DNA of 64,000 nt from Brevibacillus reuszeri (GTDB lineage: Bacteria; Bacillota; Bacilli; Brevibacillales; Brevibacillaceae): positions 124,001 to 188,000 of the forward strand of contig NZ_BEXF01000005.1 of assembly GCF_002897295.1 (NCBI RefSeq). The letters run 5' to 3'. A program made the translations under genes and the position numbers. The notes beneath the pieces were generated by a model, which ran no database searches, had not been told where the DNA came from, and saw nothing but the letters and a program-made list of their open reading frames with translations. Positions 18,181 through 25,908 of the stretch are shown in pieces. Within the stretch, counting starts at the first letter, position 1. Every line of letters begins with the position of its first letter.

Positions 18181-19152
18181 ATGGCAGCCCAAAAAAGAAG
18201 AGTATGGTTTACGATCATCTGCGCGGCATTGTTTATTCTTTTGTTAAATTATCAGCCGATCCAACATTATATAAGTGTGGTAAAAAATAAACAGGCAGTG
18301 ACTGCGGATGGTGCCCTTGATGAGAGGGCGCGACTTCTGACTCTGATAGAACAGTGGAAGGAAGGCAAAGAGGATCTGCCTGTTGACGCGGTAGTAGATC
18401 CTACTTGGAAAGCAATACCTGGATACAACGGGCGTATTGTAGATGTAGAGGCTTCCGTAAACAAAATGTTGGCAGCGGGAGCGGCGAGTCCCGAAATGAT
18501 GGTATATAAAGAAATTCCTCCAGCGGTAACGCTAAAGGATCTCGGAGCACAACCAATCTTTCGGGGAAATCCGAAAAAGCCAGCCATCTCTTTTATGATT
18601 AATGTAGCTTGGGGGAACGAGTACCTCGATTCCATGCTGGATACATTAGACAAACATAAAGTCAAAACCACCTTTTTCTTGGACGGCTCATGGGTAAAAA
18701 GATACCCAGAGGATGCGAAAAAGATTGCAGCACGTGGACATGAAATTGGGAATCATGCTTATTCGCACCCCGATATGAAAACATTGGGCACCCAGCGCAT
18801 TCATCAAGAAATGAATCGAACGCAAGAGGTTATAGGCAAAACATTAGGAATAAAGCCTACCTTGTTTGCCCCTCCTTCAGGTTCCTTTAATCAAAGAGTT
18901 GTGCAAATTGCCCATGATCCTTTTCAAATGCAAACCATCATGTGGACTGCTGACACAGTAGATTGGCAAAAACCATCTCCTGCTTACGTCATCAAGAAAA
19001 TTACCGGTCTAATGGGCAATGGGGTTTTGGTCCTTATGCATCCAACAGCAACATCAGAAAAAAGTCTCGATCAGCTGCTTACAAATGCGAAGCAAAAAGG
19101 GCTAGTGCCAACGACAGTTTCGGAAGTGATCTCGAGTAGCCGTCTCCCGTAG
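18181..19152 (+). CDS. ylxY: Polysaccharide deacetylase-like protein YlxY
   Basis: 323 residues from ATG 18181: an N-terminal hydrophobic segment (VWFTIICAALFILLLNY), then a NodB-type carbohydrate esterase fold. Metal-binding histidines are present (HEIGNHAYSHPDM), but the usual first motif TFDDG is replaced by MINVAWGNE, so the catalytic Asp pair is missing; B. subtilis YlxY shows the same change. It follows pnp as in B. subtilis. Probably a membrane-anchored or secreted protein acting at the cell or spore envelope; true deacetylase activity is doubtful. GGGAGGTGG lies about 12 nt upstream, slightly far. Confidence 0.88.
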   Translation: MAAQKRRVWFTIICAALFILLLNYQPIQHYISVVKNKQAVTADGALDERARLLTLIEQWKEGKEDLPVDAVVDPTWKAIPGYNGRIVDVEASVNKMLAAGAASPEMMVYKEIPPAVTLKDLGAQPIFRGNPKKPAISFMINVAWGNEYLDSMLDTLDKHKVKTTFFLDGSWVKRYPEDAKKIAARGHEIGNHAYSHPDMKTLGTQRIHQEMNRTQEVIGKTLGIKPTLFAPPSGSFNQRVVQIAHDPFQMQTIMWTADTVDWQKPSPAYVIKKITGLMGNGVLVLMHPTATSEKSLDQLLTNAKQKGLVPTTVSEVISSSRLP

Positions 19153-19171
19153 CCTCAATTTGCTTCATTTG

Positions 19172-19200
19172 TTGTGGAGACAAGGGAAGTTTGCTATAGT
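19172..19200 (+). promoter_or_regulatory. Sigma-A promoter before the M16 peptidase gene
   Basis: TTGTGG (19172-19177), 17-nt spacer, TATAGT (19195-19200) with TGC before it (extended -10). It lies 68 nt upstream of the chosen GTG at 19268, which supports that start over the longer frame. Confidence 0.65.
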
Positions 19201-19267
19201 TAAACGTGTTTACTACAATTTCCCTGAAGTTAGGATAGAGACAGATGATCAACTGAGGAGGATTTGC

Positions 19268-20521
19268 GTGATACTACGTCATACATGTGATAACGGTCTT
19301 AGAATCGTAACAGAGAGAATTCCATCTGTTCGATCTGTAGCACTCGGTATCTGGGTCGGGACCGGTTCCAAATATGAAAACGAAATCAATAATGGGATTT
19401 CCCACTTTCTGGAGCATATGTTTTTCAAGGGTACAAAGACTCGTTCTGCGAAGGAAATTGCAGAAAGCTTTGATGAGATCGGTGGAAACGTCAATGCGTT
19501 TACTTCCAAAGAGTACACATGCTACTACGCACGGGTGCTTGATCAACATGCTCCGATTGCATTAGAAGTACTTTCGGATATGTACTTCAACTCCGTTTTT
19601 GATTCCGAGGAATTGGAAAAGGAAAAAAATGTAGTCATCGAAGAAATAAGCATGTACGAAGATACACCGGATGATCTTGTGCACGATTTGATCGCCCAAG
19701 CGTCCTATGGCAAGCATCCGCTAGGCTACTCCATTTTGGGTACAGAGGAAGTCTTGAAGAGCCTGAAACGTGATGATTTGTTAAGCTATATCGATCAGCG
19801 TTATTTGCCGACGAATACAGTGATTACGGTTGCAGGGAACTTCGAAGAGAGTCTGATCGAAGATATTAAAAAGCGTTTTTCTGGATTCAACCGCAAATCC
19901 AATGATGCTACCTTGACTACACCTGATTTTACCGCAAACGTTATTTCACAGCATAAAGCTACTGAACAAGCGCATTTGTGCATTTCTCTCCCTGGATTTC
20001 AGGTAGGACATCCAGATGTGTACTCCCTCATCTTGTTGAACAACGTGCTAGGTGGAAGCATGAGCTCGCGCCTCTTCCAGGAAATTCGTGAAGAAAGAGG
20101 ATTAGCGTACTCGGTTTACTCTTACCACTCTTCGTACAAAGAAGCGGGAACCTTTACGATTTACACGGGCACGGCATCGGAGCATGTAGGCCAAGTGTTC
20201 GATATCGTTTCTCATGTACTTCGTGATGTGGCTGATCACGGGATTACAGACAAAGAGCTGAACAAAGGCAAGGAGCAATTAAAAGGAAGCTTAATGCTAA
20301 GCCTGGAGAGTACAAACAGCCGTATGAGCCGTCTTGGTAAAAATGAGCTGTTGGTAGAACGCCATCTCACATTGGATGAGATGATCGCGAAAATTGACAA
20401 AGTAACCCATGAGTCCGTACATGATGTTGCTAAGCAGCTGTTCCGTTCCAAGCTGGCTATGGCAATGGTTAGTCCACTGGATGGCTTCCCTGATAATGTG
20501 AAAAATGACATCCTCCTGTAG
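19268..20521 (+). CDS. mlpA: M16-family zinc protease (MlpA/YmxG type)
   Basis: 417 residues. Inverted zinc motif HFLEH is intact in ISHFLEHMFFKGTKTRS, with the distal glutamate in VVIEEISMYEDTPDD. The C-terminal half carries the second M16 domain (GLAYSVYSYHSSYKEAGTF region). Similar to mitochondrial processing peptidase beta; in B. subtilis this gene (mlpA/ymxG) lies between ylxY and ymxH, as here. The start is GTG 19268 with GAGGAGG 6 nt upstream; the frame open from 19160 includes the promoter. Followed by a strong terminator at 20540. Confidence 0.93.
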   Translation: MILRHTCDNGLRIVTERIPSVRSVALGIWVGTGSKYENEINNGISHFLEHMFFKGTKTRSAKEIAESFDEIGGNVNAFTSKEYTCYYARVLDQHAPIALEVLSDMYFNSVFDSEELEKEKNVVIEEISMYEDTPDDLVHDLIAQASYGKHPLGYSILGTEEVLKSLKRDDLLSYIDQRYLPTNTVITVAGNFEESLIEDIKKRFSGFNRKSNDATLTTPDFTANVISQHKATEQAHLCISLPGFQVGHPDVYSLILLNNVLGGSMSSRLFQEIREERGLAYSVYSYHSSYKEAGTFTIYTGTASEHVGQVFDIVSHVLRDVADHGITDKELNKGKEQLKGSLMLSLESTNSRMSRLGKNELLVERHLTLDEMIAKIDKVTHESVHDVAKQLFRSKLAMAMVSPLDGFPDNVKNDILL

Positions 20522-20539
20522 GAGCGATGAGAACCCCTG

Positions 20540-20567
20540 AAAAATCCGGCATAGCCCGGATTTTTTT
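20540..20567 (+). terminator. Rho-independent terminator after the M16 peptidase gene
   Basis: AAAAATCCGG / CCGGATTTTT stem (20540-20549, 20556-20565) with a 6-nt loop and T7. Confidence 0.9.
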
Positions 20568-20609
20568 GCGTATATCAACAGTAAAACGATGGACAAAGGG
20601 GGTAGCTTT

Positions 20610-20870
20610 ATGCGTCTTAGCGAGCTGGGAGGGAAAGAAATCATTGGGCTTGATACCGGAGAGCGTATGGGGGTCATTAGCGACTCTGATTTGGTCATTC
20701 ACGCGGAAAATGGAAGCATTCAATCCATCATATTGCCCGGAAGCAGTTTTTTCGGATTTGGCAAGAAACGCGAGGATTTGGTTATTCCGTGGAATTCCAT
20801 TGTGAAAATTGGGCCTGATATGGTAATCATCCAATTAAATCAGCAGGAGACACAAGCTTCTCAAAAGTAG
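20610..20870 (+). CDS. ymxH: YlmC/YmxH-family PRC-barrel sporulation-associated protein
   Basis: 86 residues, single PRC-barrel-like domain: MRLSELGGKEIIGLDTGER, then GSIQSIILPG, then KREDLVIPWNSIVKIGPDMV. The YlmC/YmxH family is restricted to endospore formers and has about this length. ATG 20610 is preceded by AAAGGGGG; an in-frame ATG at 20589 overlaps that site and is rejected. Conserved position between the M16 protease and dpaA. The molecular role is unknown. Confidence 0.87.
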   Translation: MRLSELGGKEIIGLDTGERMGVISDSDLVIHAENGSIQSIILPGSSFFGFGKKREDLVIPWNSIVKIGPDMVIIQLNQQETQASQK

Positions 20871-21007
20871 GCGCCACTGTCACCTAACGATTAGGGAGCG
20901 AATAGGATGGGGGTAGACCGTATGAATACCAGTCAACTTTTTCAAATGGAAAACCTTTGCGTTTCGATCATTTAATGCAGTAAAATGTGTGGAAAGGGGA
21001 ACGCAGC

Positions 21008-21907
21008 ATGCTAACGGGCATACATGTTGCCTTCATCGGCGGAGACGCTCGCCAGTTGGAAGTAATCAAGCGTTGCATACAACTGGATGCCAGCGTCACG
21101 TTAGTTGGCTTCGACAACCTGGAAAGTAATTTTACAGGGGCAACGAAGAGACCATTAACATGCGATGTGTTGAAAGACGTTGACGCCCTCATCCTTCCTA
21201 TCGTAGGGACTGATGATCAAGGCTTTGTGGAAAGCATCTTTTGCTCCAAACAGCTGCAATTGCAGGATGCACACGTAGCCAGCTTGCCTAAGCATTGCGT
21301 TGTATATACCGGAATGGCAAAACCGTACCTGAAGAACCTAATAGCTCCACACCAGATTCCTCTAGTGGAACTGCTGGATCGTGATGACGTAGCTATCTAT
21401 AACTCCATCCCCACTGTGGAGGGAGCCCTTATGATGGCGATTCAAAATACGGATATTACGATTCATGGGTCTTCTTCCATTGTTCTGGGGTTAGGTCGTA
21501 CAGGTTTGTCCATGGCCCGGGCGCTGCACGCTTTGGGAGCAAAAGTCAGGGTAGGGGCTAGGCGTCAGGAACACTTGGCACGCATTTATGAGATGGGATT
21601 GACTCCCTTCCATATAAGCGAAGTAAGGCAGCAGGTGACAAATGCTGATTTCATTTTTAATACTGTCCCACAGCTTATACTCACAGCAGAAGTAATCGCT
21701 CAGATGCCACAATCGGCGTTTATCCTTGACCTCGCATCCAAGCCAGGGGGCACTGATTTTCGTTATGCCGAAAGACGAGGCATCAAAGCGCTTCTCGCTC
21801 CCGGATTACCTGGAATCGTTGCGCCAAAAACCGCAGGACAAATCTTGGCTCAAACCTTGTCTCGTCTTATTGCGGAGCAAAGGATAACCAGGGGGGATAA
21901 GGCATGA
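21008..21907 (+). CDS. dpaA: Dipicolinate synthase subunit A (SpoVFA)
   Basis: With DpaB it makes dipicolinic acid from 4-hydroxy-tetrahydrodipicolinate in the mother cell; DPA then loads the spore core. 299 residues: N-terminal domain HVAFIGGDARQLEVI typical of DpaA, then a Rossmann NAD(P)-binding domain with GLGRTGLSMARALHALGAKV (about 155). ATG 21008 has GGAAAGGGGAAC upstream. It overlaps dpaB by 4 nt. In B. subtilis the operon depends on sigma-K; I could not find a convincing sigma-K -10/-35 in the 137-nt upstream gap, so the promoter is left uncalled. Confidence 0.95.
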   Translation: MLTGIHVAFIGGDARQLEVIKRCIQLDASVTLVGFDNLESNFTGATKRPLTCDVLKDVDALILPIVGTDDQGFVESIFCSKQLQLQDAHVASLPKHCVVYTGMAKPYLKNLIAPHQIPLVELLDRDDVAIYNSIPTVEGALMMAIQNTDITIHGSSSIVLGLGRTGLSMARALHALGAKVRVGARRQEHLARIYEMGLTPFHISEVRQQVTNADFIFNTVPQLILTAEVIAQMPQSAFILDLASKPGGTDFRYAERRGIKALLAPGLPGIVAPKTAGQILAQTLSRLIAEQRITRGDKA

Positions 21908-22500
21908 GTATGCTTCAGGGAAAGACCGTTGGTTTTGGATTATCAGGATCGCACTGCACATTTGAGGAAACCATGCCACAAATTAAGCGATTTGTGGATG
22001 CGGGAGCACGAGTGGTTCCAATCGTATCCAATACGATAATGACTACGGATACCCGATTTGGTACTTCTCAGAGCTGGCAGCAACAGATCAAGGACCTGAC
22101 AGGTGAAGAGCTGATCTCAACGATTCCTCAAGCGGAGCCGCTGGGACCTTCAAAGCTGTTGGATGTCATGCTGATTGCGCCCTGCACAGGTAGTACGACC
22201 AGTCGTCTGGCGAATGCAATAACGGATAGTGCCGTTCTCATGGCCGCCAAAGCGACTATGCGTAACCTGCGACCACTTGTAATCGCAATCTCTACCAATG
22301 ATGGTCTGGGACTAAATGCAGCGAATATTGCCAAGCTATTGGCAGCGAAAAACATTTATTTCGTGCCATTCGGGCAAGATGCTCCTGACAAAAAGCCGAA
22401 TTCGCTTGTTGCACGCATGGATCTATTGCTGGAGACATGCGCAGCTGCCATGGAAGGTCGACAACTGCAACCCTTGCTCATCGAGAGATTCAACTACTAA
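21904..22500 (+). CDS. dpaB: Dipicolinate synthase subunit B (SpoVFB)
   Basis: 198 residues, flavoprotein-like fold related to the phosphopantothenoylcysteine decarboxylase family: GKTVGFGLSGSHCTFEETMP at the start, LDVMLIAPCTGSTTSRLANAI and PLVIAISTNDGLGLNAANIA further on (each a separate stretch). Second subunit of dipicolinate synthase. The ATG overlaps the dpaA stop (ATGA) behind GGGGG. Immediately downstream come asd, dapG and dapA, which supply the substrate of this enzyme, so pathway and gene order agree. Confidence 0.95.
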   Translation: MSMLQGKTVGFGLSGSHCTFEETMPQIKRFVDAGARVVPIVSNTIMTTDTRFGTSQSWQQQIKDLTGEELISTIPQAEPLGPSKLLDVMLIAPCTGSTTSRLANAITDSAVLMAAKATMRNLRPLVIAISTNDGLGLNAANIAKLLAAKNIYFVPFGQDAPDKKPNSLVARMDLLLETCAAAMEGRQLQPLLIERFNY

Positions 22501-22557
22501 AAACACTACAGAAAAAAACAATTAACCTGCTTTTCGCGATTAGGAGGAGAGTAAGAG

Positions 22558-23598
22558 ATGGCTAACCAACTGACTTATAATGTCGCTGTAGTAGGCGCTA
22601 CTGGCGCTGTCGGACAGCAAATGATTCGAATTCTTGAAGAGCGCAATTTTCCGATCAAACAACTCAAGCTGCTTGCATCTGGACGTTCTGCTGGTAAGAC
22701 AGTGACGTTTAAAGGACAAGAAATTGTACTGGAGGAAGCGACGCCTGAGAGCTTTGCCGGAGTTGATTATGCCCTGTTTAGTGCTGGTGGGTCCATCAGT
22801 AAGGAACTTGCTCACCACGCTGTACGTCACGGTGCAGTCGTCATCGACAACACCAGTGCATTCCGTATGGACCCTGAGGTTCCATTGGTGGTTCCGGAAG
22901 TAAACATGGATGCTGCGCTTGCAAATAAAGGAATCATTGCGAATCCGAATTGCTCGACAATTCAGATGGTAGCCGCTCTGAAACCCTTGTATGATCGTTT
23001 TGGTATAGACCGAATTATCGTTTCCACCTATCAGGCAGTATCAGGGGCAGGTCAATCTGCGATTAATGAGCTGTTGACTCAAAGCCGTGACGTCCTGGAT
23101 GGCAAAGAAGCAGAATGCAAGATCCTTCCTGTCGGATCACAGCCTGTTCATCATCAAATTGCCTTTAACGCGATTCCGCAAATTGATGTATTTACTGAAA
23201 ACGGATTTACTTATGAAGAAATGAAAATGATTAACGAAACGAAAAAAATCTTCAATGATGATAACGTGTTGGTTTCTGCTACATGTGTGCGCATTCCGGT
23301 CGTCTATGGACACAGCGAATCCGTTTATGTTGAATTGAAACAGGACTATGATTTGGCAGAAGTAAAAGCTCTGCTGGAAAATGCTCCGGGTGTCGTATTG
23401 GTAGACGTGCCCGAAGAGCAACGCTATCCGCTTGCTACTGACGCAACCGGCAAGCTCGACATATTTGTAGGCCGGGTGCGACGCGATCTCCACCATCCTC
23501 GCGGGCTGCATATGTGGATCGTTTCTGACAACCTTCTCAAAGGTGCGGCATGGAATACGGTGCAAATCGCAGAAGAACTCATCAAAGCAAGAGCATAG
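22558..23598 (+). CDS. asd: Aspartate-semialdehyde dehydrogenase
   Basis: NADPH-dependent reduction of aspartyl phosphate, common to lysine/DAP, threonine and methionine synthesis. 346 residues. The N-terminal GATGAVGQQMIRILEERNFP binds NADP; the active-site cysteine is in IANPNCSTIQMV; the C-terminal domain has the catalytic histidine region (GRVRRDLHHPRGLHMWIVSDNL, in parts). TAGGAGGAGAG precedes the ATG. 57 nt after dpaB and 11 nt before dapG, so part of the dpa-dap transcription unit or with its own weak promoter. Confidence 0.96.
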   Translation: MANQLTYNVAVVGATGAVGQQMIRILEERNFPIKQLKLLASGRSAGKTVTFKGQEIVLEEATPESFAGVDYALFSAGGSISKELAHHAVRHGAVVIDNTSAFRMDPEVPLVVPEVNMDAALANKGIIANPNCSTIQMVAALKPLYDRFGIDRIIVSTYQAVSGAGQSAINELLTQSRDVLDGKEAECKILPVGSQPVHHQIAFNAIPQIDVFTENGFTYEEMKMINETKKIFNDDNVLVSATCVRIPVVYGHSESVYVELKQDYDLAEVKALLENAPGVVLVDVPEEQRYPLATDATGKLDIFVGRVRRDLHHPRGLHMWIVSDNLLKGAAWNTVQIAEELIKARA

Positions 23599-23609
23599 GG
23601 GAGAGGTTT

Positions 23610-24836
23610 GTGAAGATTCTCGTCCAGAAGTTCGGTGGTTCTTCCTTGACGACGGAAGATTGCCGGATGAGGGCAATCTACCATATGGAAAAAGCGATCG
23701 ATGAAGGCTACGCCCTAGTCGTTGTCGTATCGGCAATGGGACGGAAAGGCGATCCCTATGCCACCGATACACTCTTACAGTTAGTACGCAGTAACGGACA
23801 TCAACTGCCAAGTCGAGAAACGGATATGCTCATGCATACCGGTGAAATCATTTCAGCGACTGTCATGTGCAGCATGTTGCATGCACGCGGGATCAAAGCG
23901 ACGATCTTAACAGGTGGTCAGGCAAATATTATCACGAGTGATGATTTTTCCAACGCGCAAATCACTTCGATTGATCCAAGCCGCATTCTACAGGACTTAG
24001 AAGCGGGCCATGTCGTAATCGTTCCAGGCTTTCAGGGCAGAACAGCCGAATGGGAGATTACGACTCTGGGCCGCGGTGGCAGTGATACAACTGCAACCGC
24101 TCTAGGGGTTGCCCTGCAAGCTGAAATGGTTGATATTTTCACCGACGTTGAGGGCATTATGACTGCTGACCCGAGAATTGTGGAGGAAGCGCAGCCTCTT
24201 TCCATGGTAACGTACACGGAGATTTGCAATATGGCACATCTGGGGGCGAAGGTAATTCACCCCAGGGCCGTGGAAATTGCGATGCAGGCTAACGTACCAA
24301 TTCGCGTTCGTTCCACGTTTTCGGACGACCCCGGTACTCTGGTTACCACGATGCACGAAATCGGAAAACTAGAGTATTCGGTTCATGATCGCGTTGTTAT
24401 GGGGATTGCCCATGTACCTAATATCACCCAGATTAAAGTCGCTAACAAGGAAGGGTACTACGATACACAGCTGCAAGTTTTTAAAACCATGGCGACGAAT
24501 AATATCAGTGTTGATTTTATCAATGTGAATCCACTGGGTGTCGCTTATACTGTACATGATGAAATGGCCTCCAAAGCAGCAGGGCTTTTGACTGAGCTGG
24601 ATTATGAGCCTCAGTTATTGCCTCATTGTGCAAAAGTATCGGTGATTGGAGCAGGGATGACGGGTGTGCCAGGTGTAATGGCACAAATCGTAGAGGCTTT
24701 AACACAAGAAGATATCCAAATTCTTCAATCGGCAGACTCCCATACGACCATTTGGGTACTTGTGCATGAGATGGACATGGTCAAGGCGGTTCGAGCGCTT
24801 CACCATCAGTTTAAGCTGCATGTACACCATATGTGA
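23610..24836 (+). CDS. dapG: Aspartokinase I (DapG type)
   Basis: Phosphorylates aspartate, the first step towards diaminopimelate. 408 residues from GTG 23610 (KILVQKFGGSSL), with GGGGAGAGG upstream. The kinase domain carries KFGGSS, GRGGSDTTATALG and FTDVEGIMTADPRIV; the C-terminal part has two ACT domains for allosteric control (DAP in the B. subtilis enzyme). The frame open from 23550 overlaps asd and is rejected. The order asd-dapG-dapA matches B. subtilis, so DapG is preferred over LysC. Confidence 0.95.
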   Translation: MKILVQKFGGSSLTTEDCRMRAIYHMEKAIDEGYALVVVVSAMGRKGDPYATDTLLQLVRSNGHQLPSRETDMLMHTGEIISATVMCSMLHARGIKATILTGGQANIITSDDFSNAQITSIDPSRILQDLEAGHVVIVPGFQGRTAEWEITTLGRGGSDTTATALGVALQAEMVDIFTDVEGIMTADPRIVEEAQPLSMVTYTEICNMAHLGAKVIHPRAVEIAMQANVPIRVRSTFSDDPGTLVTTMHEIGKLEYSVHDRVVMGIAHVPNITQIKVANKEGYYDTQLQVFKTMATNNISVDFINVNPLGVAYTVHDEMASKAAGLLTELDYEPQLLPHCAKVSVIGAGMTGVPGVMAQIVEALTQEDIQILQSADSHTTIWVLVHEMDMVKAVRALHHQFKLHVHHM

Positions 24837-24896
24837 TCGAAAAGCATAGTCTAGAGATCATGCTTACTGATCACGATAAGAGGAGTTGTAGAGGCA

Positions 24897-25763
24897 GTGG
24901 CACGATTTGGCCGACTGGTTACCGCTATGGTAACGCCATTTGATGATCAATTACAGATTGATTATGATAAAACAGAGCGCCTCATTGATCATTTGGTGGC
25001 GACGGGCAGCGAAGGGATTGTCATCTCTGGAACAACAGGTGAATCACCAACCCTGTCAGGCGCCGAAAAGCTAGCACTGTTCAAGCATGTGGTCTCCTAT
25101 GCAAAAGGAAAATGCCATATTATCGCTGGAACAGGCAGCAATGACACAGCTTCGAGTATTGAATTTTCGAAGGCAGCGCAGGAAACAGGCGTAGATGCCA
25201 TAATGGTCGTGGCACCATACTACAGTCGACCATCGCAAGAAGGTCTTTACGCGCATTTTAAAGGAATTGCTGCGTCGACTGATTTGCCAGTCATGCTGTA
25301 CAACGTTCCAGGACGTTCTGCGGTAAATATCACTGCGCAAACGACCCTGAGACTCGCTGAGCTGCCGAACGTGGTATGCGTCAAGGAAGCTTCTGGTAAC
25401 CTGTCTCAGATGGCTCAGATCATCGAGTATGCTCCAGAGGGCTTTGAACTGTACAGTGGGGATGACAGCTTGACTTTGCCAGCTCTGGCGATTGGTGGAG
25501 TAGGGATCGTCAGTGTAGCGAGCCATGTAGTTGGCCGTGATATGACCGAAATGATACATTCATTCCTAGCTGGAAACCACGCCGCAGCTGCGAGCCTGCA
25601 CCGCAAGCTGATGCCCGTATTTGAAGGACTTTTCGCTTATCCGAGCCCTGGTCCTACAAAAGTGGCTTTGCAAAAGCTGGGCATCGAAACAGGCGGTGTT
25701 CGCCTGCCGCTGGTTGAACTAAACGACGAAGAAAAAGCGTTTGTTCATTCCTTGCTTGTTTAA
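24897..25763 (+). CDS. dapA: 4-hydroxy-tetrahydrodipicolinate synthase
   Basis: Condenses pyruvate with aspartate semialdehyde; the product goes to lysine and peptidoglycan DAP or, in the mother cell, to DpaAB. 288 residues, TIM barrel: GTTGESPTLS binds substrate, YNVPGRSAVN provides the active-site tyrosine, and the Schiff-base lysine is in VVCVKEASGNL. GTG 24897 with AAGAGGAG upstream. Followed by a strong terminator at 25775, which ends the dap group. Confidence 0.96.
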   Translation: MARFGRLVTAMVTPFDDQLQIDYDKTERLIDHLVATGSEGIVISGTTGESPTLSGAEKLALFKHVVSYAKGKCHIIAGTGSNDTASSIEFSKAAQETGVDAIMVVAPYYSRPSQEGLYAHFKGIAASTDLPVMLYNVPGRSAVNITAQTTLRLAELPNVVCVKEASGNLSQMAQIIEYAPEGFELYSGDDSLTLPALAIGGVGIVSVASHVVGRDMTEMIHSFLAGNHAAAASLHRKLMPVFEGLFAYPSPGPTKVALQKLGIETGGVRLPLVELNDEEKAFVHSLLV

Positions 25764-25774
25764 CTGGATAGAAA

Positions 25775-25810
25775 GAAAAAGAGCCATTCCTGCGGGGATG
25801 GCTCTTTTTC
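25775..25810 (+). terminator. Rho-independent terminator after dapA
   Basis: Thirteen-base-pair stem GAAAAAGAGCCAT / ATGGCTCTTTTTC with a 10-nt loop. Confidence 0.9.
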
Positions 25811-25811
25811 C

Positions 25812-25841
25812 TTGTGTTAAGGTTTTCACTTCGGGTATAAT
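25812..25841 (+). promoter_or_regulatory. Sigma-A promoter before the RNase J gene
   Basis: TTGTGT (25812-25817), 18-nt spacer, TATAAT (25836-25841). It follows the dapA terminator directly and lies about 68 nt from the TTG start. Confidence 0.65.
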
Positions 25842-25908
25842 GATAGTAAGTGATTTGGGGCGGTTTATTTGAGTGGACATGACAACTAAATATAGGAGGT
25901 TACACGTT

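Noticed and set aside
20871..21007. Sigma-K promoter before dpaA
   Set aside because: Expected from B. subtilis, but no CATA-N3-TA with a properly spaced AC element is visible, so I did not call it.
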